Source: Martinezella dioscoreae (GTDB lineage Bacteria; Pseudomonadota; Alphaproteobacteria; Rhizobiales; Rhizobiaceae). From it: 64,000 bases of DNA. The first letter of the stretch is position 1; each line of letters starts with the position of its first letter. Location: NCBI RefSeq assembly GCF_009176305.1, contig NZ_BLAJ01000004.1:620001-684000 (forward strand). The letters are read 5' to 3'. Below, one piece after another: positions 16,321-25,618 of the stretch. A program made the translations under genes and the position numbers. The notes beneath the pieces are model-generated. The model was not told the DNA's origin and ran no database searches. It saw only the letters and a program-made list of their open reading frames with translations.

Positions 16321-16575
16321 TTAGGAAGCTTCAGCTTGGTCCGTTACCCTCCATGGCGCCCCCTCAGCAAATGAATTGCCTTCGAGCTCGGAGAGTGCCG
16401 CCGCGCGCAAGGCTGACGGTTCGTGCAGGGCTCTGCTATAATATCTTGCGACCGTCGTCATGATCTGCGCAACGGCAGTAGGATCACGAGAGACCCCTTT
16501 AGCACGCGCTATCGATTTGACGACGTCCATGCAGATCCGCAGATCTTCCCGCGAAAGAGAAAGATGGCTGTTCAT
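16321..16575 (-). CDS. Small hypothetical protein, 84 aa, paired with upstream gene
   Basis: An unrecognised small soluble protein, mostly helical (SREDLRICMDVVKSIARAKG, QIMTTVARYYSRALHEPS). Its ATG overlaps the stop of the preceding gene by four bases, so translation is coupled. Both proteins share a pattern of a cysteine-containing helix followed by a second helix (LRICMDVVKSI here, LDLCQRVFDEI upstream), which hints at an old duplication. Function unknown. Confidence 0.6.
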   Translation of the reverse strand: MNSHLSLSREDLRICMDVVKSIARAKGVSRDPTAVAQIMTTVARYYSRALHEPSALRAAALSELEGNSFAEGAPWRVTDQAEAS

Positions 16576-16811
16576 CCTTCCGCCACCTCCGGAAAGGTGC
16601 CGCGCGCACCCTGCACCAGTATTTTCAGCTGCCGCGGATTTCGTACTCCCTGGCGGTATAGTTCTATTACTATAGCAGCGATCCGCTCGCCCTCTTCCGA
16701 TTTGCGCGGAATATCCGCCGCTGCCCGGATCTCATCAAAAACGCGCTGACAAAGGTCCAGGTCGCGCGAATCGAGCGGCGCATCTGATCTCTTGATGATC
16801 GTCTGAACCAT
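16572..16811 (-). CDS. Small hypothetical protein, 79 aa
   Basis: An unrecognised helical protein beginning MVQTIIKRSDAPLDSRDL, with FDEIRAAADIPRKSEEGERI and a C-terminal IELYRQGVRNPRQL helix. GGAG lies seven bases before the ATG at 16811. It starts about 20 bp after the hairpin that follows groEL on the same strand, so it could be reached by read-through from groESL. Its stop overlaps the next start. Confidence 0.6.
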   Translation of the reverse strand: MVQTIIKRSDAPLDSRDLDLCQRVFDEIRAAADIPRKSEEGERIAAIVIELYRQGVRNPRQLKILVQGARGTFPEVAEG

Positions 16812-16829
16812 TCGTGATCTCCATTGCGG

Positions 16830-16859
16830 AGCCCGCTCCACCAGAAGGTGGAGCGGGCT
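16830..16859 (-). terminator. 13-bp perfect hairpin after groEL
   Basis: AGCCCGCTCCACC and its exact reverse complement flank a four-base loop, beginning seven bases past the groEL stop. There is no T-run, which is common for GC-rich genomes. It probably ends or stabilises the groESL transcript. Confidence 0.6.
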
Positions 16860-16865
16860 TGACCG

Positions 16866-18494
16866 TTAGAAGTCCATTCCAGCTCCAGCAGGCAATGCGG
16901 GAGGTGCCTCCTTCTTCGGCTTTTCGGCAATCATGGCTTCCGTCGTCACCAGCAAGCCCGCGACCGAAGCTGCATCCTGAAGTGCGGTGCGCACGACCTT
17001 GGCCGGATCGATGACGCCTTGAGCATAGAGATCGCCATATTCATTCGTCTGGGCATTCCAGCCATAGGAGAAGTCGGTCTTCTCGCGCAGCTTGCCGACG
17101 ATGATCGAACCTTCCGCGCCGGCATTCTCTGCTATTTGGCGAACCGGCGCCTCGATTGCCCGGCGAACAATATCGACGCCGACGCGCTGGTCGTCGTTTT
17201 CCGTCTTGAGACTGTCAAGCGCCTTGACGGCTCTCAGCAGAGCAACGCCGCCGCCCGGCAGGATGCCTTCCTCGACCGCGGCTCGGGTTGCATGCAGCGC
17301 GTCATCGACACGGTCCTTCTTTTCCTTCACTTCGACTTCGGTCGAACCGCCAACGCGGATAACGGCAACGCCGCCAGCGAGCTTGGCAAGGCGTTCCTGC
17401 AGCTTTTCGCGGTCGTAGTCAGAGGTGGTTTCTTCGATCTGGGCCTTGATCTGGGCAACACGGCCTTCGATGTCCGATTTCGAGCCGACGCCATCGATAA
17501 TGGTCGTATTCTCCTTCTCGATCGCCACCTTCTTCGCCCGGCCGAGCATGTCGAGGGTAACGTTCTCGAGCTTGATGCCGAGGTCTTCGGAGATGACAGT
17601 GCCGCCCGTCAGGATGGCGATGTCTTCCAGCATGGCCTTGCGGCGATCGCCGAAGCCCGGAGCCTTGACGGCAGCGATCTTCAGGCCGCCACGCAGCTTG
17701 TTGACGACGAGGGTCGCAAGCGCTTCGCCTTCGACGTCCTCAGCGATGATGAGGAGCGGCTTGCCGGTCTGAACGACGGCCTCCAGGATTGGAAGTAGCG
17801 ATTGCAGGTTCGAGAGCTTCTTTTCATGGATGAGGATATAGGGATCCTCGAACTCCACCCGCATCTTGTCGGTATTGGTGACGAAATAGGGGCTGAGATA
17901 GCCGCGGTCGAACTGCATGCCTTCAACGACTTCGAGTTCGGTTTCGGCGGTCTTGGCTTCTTCAACCGTGATGACGCCTTCGTTGCCGACCTTCTGCATG
18001 GCTTCGGCGAGATAACGGCCGATCTCGGCATCGCCGTTAGCCGAAATGGTGCCGACCTGGGCGATCTCCGCATTATTGGAGATCTTGCGGGCGTTGGTCT
18101 TCAGTTCCGCCACGACAGCGTCGACGCCGAGGTCTATGCCGCGCTTCAGATCCATCGGGTTCATGCCGGACGCGACCGCCTTGGCGCCTTCCTTGACAAT
18201 CGCTTGAGCGAGAACCGTCGCTGTCGTGGTGCCATCGCCGGCAAGATCGTTGGTCTTGGAGGCGACTTCGCGCAGCATCTGGGCGCCCATGTTCTCGAAC
18301 TTGTCTTCCAGTTCGATTTCCTTGGCGACGGTAACACCGTCCTTGGTGATGCGCGGAGCGCCGAAGGACTTGTCGATGACGACGTTACGACCCTTCGGGC
18401 CGAGCGTGACCTTCACCGCATTGGCGAGCACATCGACCCCTCGCAGCATGCGTTCACGGGCATCGGTGTGAAACTTGACTTCTTTCGCAGCCAT
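16866..18494 (-). CDS. groL: Chaperonin GroEL (60 kDa)
   Basis: The 542-residue subunit of the ATP-driven folding chamber that works with GroES. The full family length and motifs are present: VTLGPKGRNVVIDKSFG, the ATP site GDGTTTATVLAQAI, AAVEEGILPGGG and the equatorial end. The C-terminus is ALPAGAGMDF rather than the GGM-repeat tail of most housekeeping GroELs, which suggests one of the several paralogues that rhizobia carry. It is 55 bp downstream of groES, and the operon is preceded by a degenerate CIRCE. Confidence 0.97.
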   Translation of the reverse strand: MAAKEVKFHTDARERMLRGVDVLANAVKVTLGPKGRNVVIDKSFGAPRITKDGVTVAKEIELEDKFENMGAQMLREVASKTNDLAGDGTTTATVLAQAIVKEGAKAVASGMNPMDLKRGIDLGVDAVVAELKTNARKISNNAEIAQVGTISANGDAEIGRYLAEAMQKVGNEGVITVEEAKTAETELEVVEGMQFDRGYLSPYFVTNTDKMRVEFEDPYILIHEKKLSNLQSLLPILEAVVQTGKPLLIIAEDVEGEALATLVVNKLRGGLKIAAVKAPGFGDRRKAMLEDIAILTGGTVISEDLGIKLENVTLDMLGRAKKVAIEKENTTIIDGVGSKSDIEGRVAQIKAQIEETTSDYDREKLQERLAKLAGGVAVIRVGGSTEVEVKEKKDRVDDALHATRAAVEEGILPGGGVALLRAVKALDSLKTENDDQRVGVDIVRRAIEAPVRQIAENAGAEGSIIVGKLREKTDFSYGWNAQTNEYGDLYAQGVIDPAKVVRTALQDAASVAGLLVTTEAMIAEKPKKEAPPALPAGAGMDF

Positions 18495-18548
18495 TTCTTT
18501 AACTCCTCAATAGGCAGCTATCAGACTGATGGTTCGTGGCGTGGAGGC

Positions 18549-18863
18549 TCAGGCAGCCTGTTTCCGCTCGGCCTGGGCTTCAATAATGCCCATGACATCG
18601 CTTTCCTTCATGATGAGCAGGTCTTCGCCGTTGATCTTGATCTCAGTGCCGGACCATTTTCCGAACAAGATGCGATCGCCGGCCTTGACGTCGAGGGCCT
18701 GGATCTGGCCGGCGTCGTTGCGCGCGCCCGGCCCGACGGCGATAACCTCGCCTTCCTGCGGCTTTTCCTTGGCGGTGTCGGGAATGATGATGCCGCCCTT
18801 GGTCTTTTCCTCGGAATCGACGCGGCGGACAAGAATGCGATCATGAAGCGGTCGGAACGACAT
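18549..18863 (-). CDS. groS: Co-chaperonin GroES (10 kDa)
   Basis: The heptameric lid of GroEL, 104 residues. It begins MSFRPLHDRILVRRV, the mobile loop region is EEKTKGGIIIPDTA, and GDRILFGKWSGTEIKI and ILIMKESDVMGII-like strands complete the fold. It is first in the groESL operon, with a 150-base leader containing a CIRCE-like inverted repeat. Confidence 0.96.
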   Translation of the reverse strand: MSFRPLHDRILVRRVDSEEKTKGGIIIPDTAKEKPQEGEVIAVGPGARNDAGQIQALDVKAGDRILFGKWSGTEIKINGEDLLIMKESDVMGIIEAQAERKQAA

Positions 18864-19012
18864 GTTTTCCTCCGTTGAGCAAAAAAGATGACGTTGATCC
18901 CCTCACCGGACCGGATGACCAGTCCGGGCGGGTGCAAAACCTCGTTCGAGCCTTTTGCGCGAAATGATCTGGTTTTGGTATTTTTCGATTTCAAGAGGGA
19001 TGGACAAAAAAA

Positions 19013-19039
19013 TTAGCACTCACCTCAGGCGGCTGCTAA
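19013..19039 (-). promoter_or_regulatory. Degenerate CIRCE operator (HrcA) of groESL
   Basis: TTAGCACTC, nine bases, GGCTGCTAA. The left arm is perfect and the right arm matches 7 of 9 positions of GAGTGCTAA. CIRCE is the binding site of the HrcA repressor. The site lies 150 bp upstream of groES. Confidence 0.65.
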
Positions 19040-19141
19040 CATGCTGGAATGGAACAAGAAAATGGCACTCTGCGTTGAAAACCCATTGATGGCCGCAAAA
19101 ATTTGCGCCACCATCCGACTGTCACGAAACGGAGATGAAGC

Positions 19142-19414
19142 ATGCGATTTTCGTCGGAACTGGAAGGTCAACTAAACGGCTATGGGCTGACCACCGCGCA
19201 TATCCTCTATCACATTCCCGATTTCGAATCCGTCCTGCAGACCTACGTCTGGCAGGATTACGACCTGGCGCCCGATTTTCCCGAAATGCATAGGTTTCTC
19301 GATTTCTGGCAAACCAATCTCGACGGGCCGCTGCATTCCGTCCGCTACAGCCATCGGCGCCTGATCGGTCCAAACGAATGGCGTCGTGTCGAAGGCGAGT
19401 TCAAGCTCCATTAG
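19142..19414 (+). CDS. Usg family protein
   Basis: A 90-residue protein of the Usg family, known only as an unannotated gene near the trp operon in some alphaproteobacteria. The sequence runs from MRFSSELEGQLNGYGL through TAHILYHIPDFESVLQTYVW to RRVEGEFKLH and is typical in length. It reads away from groESL. The role is unknown. Confidence 0.85.
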   Translation: MRFSSELEGQLNGYGLTTAHILYHIPDFESVLQTYVWQDYDLAPDFPEMHRFLDFWQTNLDGPLHSVRYSHRRLIGPNEWRRVEGEFKLH

Positions 19415-19826
19415 GACCCGAACCGAAACTTTCCTTCCCCAGTCTTCGATAATCAAGGCTTGATGAGCTCGGTCGTTCTCCCTTGCCAACCCTCGACAGG
19501 CCGGGGAGGCTAAGGCTCAGCTCCTGCCGGGCGGAGAAGATTATCGGCTGGAAGGATTTGAATCCTTGCTGGTCTTTTAGGTTCATCAGGAACGGGGGCG
19601 CGTCATCCTCGTAACGCCCTCGTGATTATTTATTGCATGCGAAGAATGTCAGCATCGACGGGCCGATATCTCCATCAGTCCTGCTCACGGCTTTCGCCAA
19701 TAACTTTGTCGATCAGACCTTCATTGCGTGGGAAGGCCGAGTAAGCGGAGAAGCATTCCAGTCACGCGTACCATTTGGTCCGCTTTTCCTGTTTTTGACG
19801 GCGGCTAGCCCGCCATCATGCGCGCC
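19415..19826. other. 412-bp stretch, no supported gene
   Basis: No convincing coding frame or RNA gene was found. A weak EcfG-like motif (GGAAC, 16 bases, CGTA) sits at 19589-19613 on the plus strand, but only short unlikely ORFs follow it. Confidence 0.4.
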
Positions 19827-20450
19827 TCATCGTCTATCCTCCTCGTGCTGCTCCGCGCCTTCGATCGATGAAAGCCAGGGTTCCCGCCGTTTGGTCCAAA
19901 CCTCATAGCTGGGTCTGAGATGCGTGGGTGCCGCGCTCAGGACTCCAAGCTTGATCTCGACCTCGCTATCGCCAACGGCAAACACGCGCGAACCGCAACG
20001 CGGGCAAAACTCGCGTCCAGCAAACTCGCTCGTCGCGCCTTCATAGTGAAATTCACTTGCGGGCCATAGGCCGAAATAAGTGAAGGCGGATCCGCTTTCC
20101 TGCCGGCAATCCGTGCAATGACAAATGCCGATACGTAGCGGTTTTCCGCGCACCGTTAGACGCACTTGCCCGCAACGGCATGATCCGGTTAATTCCTTCA
20201 TGGGATTGTCCGCGTCATCGCTTACATTCGTGATTGGGCCTTCCCCGCGACTGACCTGTTCGGTCCGCCAGCGTCCATCGGACAGCTGGTAGCTGATTTC
20301 GGTATCTTCGCCGCCCTGCTGTTGGCGGGCCGCCGCAGATTTGGCGGCGGCAAGCGCACTCCCGTGATCGGGAAACGTCTCCGACCAAACATCACCGACG
20401 CGATAGGCAAAACCCTCGTCATGGATACCAACGTGATATGTTAACGGCAT
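19827..20450 (-). CDS. DUF2188-like domain fused to GFA/CENP-V domain
   Basis: A 207-residue protein with two parts. Residues 1-65 (YHVGIHDEGFAYRVGDVW, then HGSALAAAKSAAARQQQGG and YQLSDGRWRTEQ) resemble DUF2188, a small family with a repeated aspect-and-helix pattern. Residues 85-200 form a GFA (glutathione-dependent formaldehyde-activating, CENP-V-like) zinc domain with CRCGQVRL, CHCTDCRQESG and FCPRCGSRVF. The GFA family includes enzymes joining formaldehyde to glutathione, but many members are uncharacterised. GGAGG with a short spacer precedes the ATG. No partner gene is adjacent. The fusion is unusual. Confidence 0.8.
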   Translation of the reverse strand: MPLTYHVGIHDEGFAYRVGDVWSETFPDHGSALAAAKSAAARQQQGGEDTEISYQLSDGRWRTEQVSRGEGPITNVSDDADNPMKELTGSCRCGQVRLTVRGKPLRIGICHCTDCRQESGSAFTYFGLWPASEFHYEGATSEFAGREFCPRCGSRVFAVGDSEVEIKLGVLSAAPTHLRPSYEVWTKRREPWLSSIEGAEQHEEDRR

Positions 20451-20949
20451 TAGTTCCTCCGGCTCGGCCGAGCACTCGTGGAATTTGGAAACGGTGCGAC
20501 AAGGGTCGATCCCTTACAGGAGGAACACCCATGCATACACTCATGCATTATCTCACGGCCTCCCATCAAAGTTCGGAGACCAGGAAAAGTTTCCAAACAG
20601 CAACAGATATTTAGGTTTGCAAGAAACAAAACGGAGCCGACCGGCCTGGATTCCAGACCAAAATTCCGGTGAATGGCAGTTTTACATACCGCGAGAGCTA
20701 ATGGGATGGGCAACCCGTATTGTTCGCGGCATAGCACAAGAAATCATATGAGCTACAAAACGACAACCAAGTGCCAATATTCGTTTCATCGGCGGCCGGG
20801 GCAGTGAGATAACTAAAGCCGCATACCGCCGGAATAACCTAATATCGACGGTACCTTCGACTGGACGGGATCGAGATTTCCGTCGCTTGTCCGAGCTTCC
20901 ACGCTCTTAAAGACCCGCGACGTGCATTTTCATTTCACTCACGCTTGTT
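20451..20949. other. 499-bp stretch between GFA gene and glgX
   Basis: Apart from the small ORF at 20531-20614 with a strong ribosome site, no supported gene, promoter or RNA was seen. Longer frames on both strands have poor composition and no recognisable domain. Confidence 0.4.
20531..20614 (+). CDS. Possible 27-aa peptide with strong ribosome site
   Basis: The ATG at 20531 follows a perfect AGGAGG (20518-20523) by seven bases. The frame MHTLMHYLTASHQ... ends at TAG after 27 codons. AAGGG-TCGAT-CCCTT (20501-20515) can form a small hairpin just upstream. No family is recognised. It could be a leader peptide or a chance ORF. Confidence 0.3.
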   Translation: MHTLMHYLTASHQSSETRKSFQTATDI

Positions 20950-23016
20950 TCAGGCGGGCCTCAAAAGCGAGAGACTGCGGGCTTCAAGTTTCAAGAATTT
21001 CTTGTCGACCCCGCCCCGATCCTGCCCATCAGGATCGGATGTCGATAGTTCCAGCGCCCAGCGTTTGTCATCCGGCAAGGTAAAGTCGACATCTCCATCA
21101 CGAGGGTTGAAAAGGACTAGAATATCATCCCAGCCCTCTTCGAAGGGTTGCTCACGCGACAGGCGCAGGCCGATCGCCGTGTTTGCTTCATCGTCCCATT
21201 GCTCGTCCGTCTGCTCTCCGCCGGTCGGATTGAGCCAGGTGACAATCAGACCATCGCGCCAATTTTCTCGTCTGAGGATGGAATGTGCCTGACGCAAGGC
21301 GATCAGCCGTTTGACGAAGGTATAAAGCGCCTCGGCGCTGCCATATCGATCGTCCCAATGCAGCCAGCTGAGTTCGTTGTCCTGACAGTAGCCATTGTTG
21401 TTGCCCATCTGGCTGCGGCCGGCCTCATCACCCGCCAGCAGCATCGGCGTACCATGCGACAGAAAGAGGGTCGCGAGAAAATTGCGTTTCTGGCGCTCTC
21501 GAACGGTATTGATGGCTTCATCATCCGTCGGACCTTCAGCGCCGTAATTGTAGCTGCGGTTGTCGTTGTGGCCGTCATTGTTGTCTTCGCCATTGGCCTC
21601 ATTATGCTTCTCGTTATAGGAGACGAGATCATTAAGCGTGAAGCCATCGTGGGCGGCGATGAAATTGACAGTGGCCCACGGGCGGCGGCCACGAAGATCA
21701 TAAACGTCGCCCGACCCTAAGATGCGGGCGGCAAAATCCCTTGTCATGCCAGGTGTGCCCTTCCAGTAATCCCGGACCGTATCGCGATATTTGTCATTCC
21801 ACTCCGCCCAGCCCGGCGGAAATCCCCCCACCTGATAACCGCCGGGGCCAATGTCCCACGGCTCGCCGACAAGTTTGACTTTGGCAAGCACCGGATCCTG
21901 GCCGACCGCGTCGAAGAAGCCGCTGCGCTGATCGAAACCCTGGGGTTCGCGGCCAAGAATGGTGCCGAGATCGAAACGAAAGCCATCGACATGCATTTCT
22001 TCGACCCAATAGCGCAGCGAGTCCGTCACCATTTGCAGCACGCGCGGATGCGACGTGTTGATCGTGTTGCCGGTGCCGGTGTCGTTGATGTAGTAGCGGG
22101 GCTGGTCCGGCAGGGTGCGGTAATAGGAGAAATTGTCGATACCCTTGAAGGAAAGGGTCGGACCGAGTTCATTGCCCTCCGCGGTATGATTATAGACGAC
22201 ATCGAGGATGACCTCGATACCGGCATCGTGGAAGGCACGCACCATGTCGCGAAAGCCTGAAAGGCCCTTAGGCCCGTAATAACGAGTTGCCGGCGCGAAG
22301 AAGGCAAGGCTGTTGTAGCCCCAATAGTTGTGCAAGCCCTTGTCGAGCAAGTGACTGTCATCGGGAAAGAAATGGATGGGAAGGAGTTCGATGGAGGTGA
22401 CGCCGAGGCTCTTGATGTAATCGACGACCGCCCCGTGCCCCAGACCGTCAAAGGTGCCACGCAACGGCTCCGGAATTGCCGGATTCAGCATCGTCATTCC
22501 CTTGACGTGCGCCTCATAGAAAATGGTCTCAGGCCACGCGACCGACGGCTTGTTATCCGATGTTTCATTCTTGAGGTCGACCACACGGCATTTGGGCACC
22601 TGTCCGGCGCTATCGGTCTCGTCGAAGGAAAGATCCTTTTGCTCGTCGTCCAGACGATAGGCGAACTGGGCTTGCGACCATTCGATGTTGCCCACAAGCT
22701 CGCGGGCATAGGGGTCGACGAGCAATTTGTGCGCATTGAAACGATGCCCTTTTTCGGGATCGAACGGGCCGTGCACGCGGTAGCCATACAAGGCACCTGG
22801 CTTCAGTCCAGGCACATAGCCATGCCAGATTTCATGGGTATATTCCGGCAGAGCGATCCGCTCGACCTCCTTTCCGCTTTCGTCGAAAAGGCAGAGTTCC
22901 ACCTTTTCCGCATAGGCGCTGAAAAGTGCGAAATTGACACCCTCTCCGTCATAATTCGCTCCCAGGCGCGTGTAATCTCCAGGCTCGATCGCATGCCTCT
23001 TGCCGCCTTCCGTCAT
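20950..23016 (-). CDS. glgX: Glycogen debranching enzyme GlgX (GH13_11)
   Basis: Hydrolyses alpha-1,6 branches of glycogen after phosphorylase trimming, cytosolic, about 688 residues. An N-terminal CBM48-like beta domain (residues 10-110) precedes the GH13 barrel. The catalytic nucleophile is Asp in GFRFDLGTILGRE, the acid is Glu in LVGEPWDIGPGGY, and the third Asp is in FIAAHDGFTLNDLVSYN. The Asn/Asp-rich loop NGEDNNDGHNDNRSYN is diagnostic of GlgX/TreX. The ATG at 23016 has GAGG upstream; a GTG at 23052 would give twelve extra residues. It follows treY by about 97 bp on the same strand and probably shares its promoter at 25619-25643. Confidence 0.95.
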   Translation of the reverse strand: MTEGGKRHAIEPGDYTRLGANYDGEGVNFALFSAYAEKVELCLFDESGKEVERIALPEYTHEIWHGYVPGLKPGALYGYRVHGPFDPEKGHRFNAHKLLVDPYARELVGNIEWSQAQFAYRLDDEQKDLSFDETDSAGQVPKCRVVDLKNETSDNKPSVAWPETIFYEAHVKGMTMLNPAIPEPLRGTFDGLGHGAVVDYIKSLGVTSIELLPIHFFPDDSHLLDKGLHNYWGYNSLAFFAPATRYYGPKGLSGFRDMVRAFHDAGIEVILDVVYNHTAEGNELGPTLSFKGIDNFSYYRTLPDQPRYYINDTGTGNTINTSHPRVLQMVTDSLRYWVEEMHVDGFRFDLGTILGREPQGFDQRSGFFDAVGQDPVLAKVKLVGEPWDIGPGGYQVGGFPPGWAEWNDKYRDTVRDYWKGTPGMTRDFAARILGSGDVYDLRGRRPWATVNFIAAHDGFTLNDLVSYNEKHNEANGEDNNDGHNDNRSYNYGAEGPTDDEAINTVRERQKRNFLATLFLSHGTPMLLAGDEAGRSQMGNNNGYCQDNELSWLHWDDRYGSAEALYTFVKRLIALRQAHSILRRENWRDGLIVTWLNPTGGEQTDEQWDDEANTAIGLRLSREQPFEEGWDDILVLFNPRDGDVDFTLPDDKRWALELSTSDPDGQDRGGVDKKFLKLEARSLSLLRPA

Positions 23017-23113
23017 GAAATCCTCGTGATCGTTGCTGCGCAGCAGAAACACCCTGTGAAGCGCTTTGTTCCGGCTTTGAGGTCGGACTACGCATGCATC
23101 GGCGCCAGGATCG

Positions 23114-25588
23114 TCACCGGTTCCCCACGAGAAAGGATAGGGAATGATCGGTAAACAGCTGTGCTGCCAGAAGATCGCCAGCTGACGAAGGCTTATCCGT
23201 CAAGAGATCGTATAGCGGCGCCTTGAGCTCTCGCGGCATCATCACAGCGGTGTCTTTCCAGAAATCCGATGAAGGCATATCGACCAGACGCGGCACGATC
23301 GTAACCGCTGTTTCCCGCTCGTGAACGCGAGCGAAAGCCACGAGATTGGACGCTCGTGCGCCGCTGGTTTCCAAAGGCACATATTCGCCCTCGAGGAAAA
23401 GAAAGGGGTGCTGATTGCGATAGCGCAGCACCGTGCGGATGACATGCCGTTTCAAGAAAGCGGGATCCATCGCGAGGGCACCGGCCGCTTCCGTGTCAGT
23501 CCACGGATGGTCGACCGGTCGTCGATTGTCCGGATCGACAAGGCTGAAATCGAGACGCTCGCTACCCTGATAGATGTCGGGAACACCGGGAGCCGTGAGC
23601 TTGATCAGCAACTGCGACAGGCTGTTGCGGAAACCAAGCTCCATGAAAGGACGCAGCGTCCGGTCGAAATCACGGATGAACTCCCGATTATCCTCCGAAA
23701 ACAAGGCGGCGGCATAGGCCTCGACCGAATGCTCATAGGAAGGGTTTTCATCCATCCAATCCGTCCGGAGCTTGGCTTCTCGGATCGCCTTCAACACATA
23801 GGCGCAAAACCGTTCCTTCAGTGCGTTCCGATCGGCTCCTTCGATGTCCTGCGGCCAGATGCCGGCAAGCGCCTGGTAAAGCATCCATTCGATATTGGGC
23901 TCGGGCGCGGGTCCATCGGCAAGGCTGGAGCGAAAAGGAGAATTCATGTTGCGCCATCGCTCGACGCCTGCAATCCAGGCATCAGGATCCTGCGTAAGGC
24001 CGTATAGGCGGGCGCGAGTGTCTTCTCCCCGCTTGGTATCATGCGTCGAGGTCGTGGAAAGGCCGCAGCGTTGCCGCTGAAACCGGTCGTTCATGAATTG
24101 ATGAAAGGCCGCCACCGAGCCCGGTGGCGCGTGTGGCTCGCCTCCGACCTCGTTCAATGCGATGAGGCGGTTATACCGATAAAACAGGGTGTCCTCGACC
24201 GCCTTTGCCATGATCGGACCGCTGAGCTGCTGGAATCTGGCTCGAAACTCCAGAGCTTCGGCTGCAGAAACCTCCTCTTTCAAAAGACGGGCGAGTGCAT
24301 CGAGGGCATCAACGGTCGACAATCGGCTTCTTGCCTTCCCACAGGCAATCTCGACGACCGTCACATCATCGGACGATGCAGCTCCCTGATAGGCATAGGT
24401 ACGGTAAACCGGGAAGGCGACCAGCAGCTCGCGAAGCGCCGACGCTATTTCCTCCTCGTCGAAATCCGCAAAAATCGAGCATGCCAGCCTCGTCAGACGC
24501 CTCGTCTCACCGGCGAAATTGCGCTCGACCATCAGCAGCTTCGCCTTGCGCAAACCTGTGGCAAAGTCGGCATCTTCCTCGCTAACGGGCCTGTAGGCTT
24601 CGTCCAGCTTGCGCAATCCCTCCTCGTTCACGAAGAGATCGGCCATGGCGGCGATGAATTCGTAGCCGGTCGTTCCCGCCACCGGCCAATCCGCCGGCAG
24701 CTTCTCACCACGGGCAAGGATTTTCTCGACTACGATGAACGTGTCCGGGCCAACGGCTTGCCGCAAATGCTCGAGATAGCCCTTCGGATCGGCCAGTCCA
24801 TCGATATGGTCGACGCGTAATCCTTGGACCTGTCCGGAACGAACCAATTCGATGATCAGCCGATGCGTGTCGTCGAAGACCCGTGGGTCCTCCACCCGCA
24901 TCCCGACCAGGCCTGCCACCTCGAAGAAGCGCCTGTAGCTGAGGTTTTCGGCGGCATCTTTCCAATAGAGCAATTGCCAATGCTGTTCCGCGAGAAGTTT
25001 TCTCATGGCGGCCGCATCCCTCGAAAATGCGAGCAACCGCTCCGCATCCGTTCCTATGTCCGCTGCCAGCCGGTCGGCACTTGCGATCGAAAGCGGAAGC
25101 AGATTGTCGAAGTAGGCCAGATAGATGCAACCATCCGCAGGCTCGTAGCGAAGACGAAAGTCCGCCGCGGCCAGGCTTTCCTCCAACGGGCGTCCCAGAA
25201 GTGGCAAGGTGAGCTTGCGTTGCCAGTCGATATCGAAATGGCCGGCATAGACACTGCCCGATCCACGCCGCAACACGTCACGCCACCACACGTTTTCCAC
25301 GGAAGCGGCCATATGGTTGGGCACGATGTCGAGGATCAGGCCCAGCTTCGCCTGTTGCAAGACCGCACAGAAAGCATCGAACCCAGCGCGACCGCCAAGC
25401 ACCGGGTCGATCTCGTTCGCATCCGTGACATCATAGCCATGCGTCGATCCCTTCTTGGCCGCAAAGATCGGCGAGGCATAGACGTGGCTAATGCCGAGAC
25501 GCTTCAGATAGGGAACCAGCTCCGTTGCCCTTTCAAAGGTGACATTTCCGCGAAACTGCAGGCGGTAGGTAGAGGTTGAGACGGTCAT
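23114..25588 (-). CDS. treY: Maltooligosyltrehalose synthase
   Basis: Isomerises the reducing-end alpha-1,4 bond of maltodextrin to a trehalose bond (first step of the TreYZ route), cytosolic, 824 residues. The family start TYRLQFRGNVTFERA and the GH13 barrel with inserted helical domains are present. The nucleophile Asp is in GLRVDHIDGLADPKGY, the acid Glu in IVVEKILARGEKLP, and the Asp in STHDTKRGEDTRAR. A GAGGAAG site precedes the ATG. It is divergent from treZ with paired EcfG-type promoters between them, and glgX lies downstream. Confidence 0.96.
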   Translation of the reverse strand: MTVSTSTYRLQFRGNVTFERATELVPYLKRLGISHVYASPIFAAKKGSTHGYDVTDANEIDPVLGGRAGFDAFCAVLQQAKLGLILDIVPNHMAASVENVWWRDVLRRGSGSVYAGHFDIDWQRKLTLPLLGRPLEESLAAADFRLRYEPADGCIYLAYFDNLLPLSIASADRLAADIGTDAERLLAFSRDAAAMRKLLAEQHWQLLYWKDAAENLSYRRFFEVAGLVGMRVEDPRVFDDTHRLIIELVRSGQVQGLRVDHIDGLADPKGYLEHLRQAVGPDTFIVVEKILARGEKLPADWPVAGTTGYEFIAAMADLFVNEEGLRKLDEAYRPVSEEDADFATGLRKAKLLMVERNFAGETRRLTRLACSIFADFDEEEIASALRELLVAFPVYRTYAYQGAASSDDVTVVEIACGKARSRLSTVDALDALARLLKEEVSAAEALEFRARFQQLSGPIMAKAVEDTLFYRYNRLIALNEVGGEPHAPPGSVAAFHQFMNDRFQRQRCGLSTTSTHDTKRGEDTRARLYGLTQDPDAWIAGVERWRNMNSPFRSSLADGPAPEPNIEWMLYQALAGIWPQDIEGADRNALKERFCAYVLKAIREAKLRTDWMDENPSYEHSVEAYAAALFSEDNREFIRDFDRTLRPFMELGFRNSLSQLLIKLTAPGVPDIYQGSERLDFSLVDPDNRRPVDHPWTDTEAAGALAMDPAFLKRHVIRTVLRYRNQHPFLFLEGEYVPLETSGARASNLVAFARVHERETAVTIVPRLVDMPSSDFWKDTAVMMPRELKAPLYDLLTDKPSSAGDLLAAQLFTDHSLSFLVGNR

Positions 25589-25618
25589 GGCTTCCTCGCT
25601 GCGTCGGGGGCTCTTAAG

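Noticed and set aside
19589..19613. GGAAC-N16-CGTA before a possible ORF at 19633
   Set aside because: The -10 lacks the last T, and the ORF that follows overlaps the convergent GFA gene and has a poor composition.
20450..20737. 95-codon minus frame upstream of the GFA gene
   Set aside because: No ribosome site, poor codon composition and no family resemblance.
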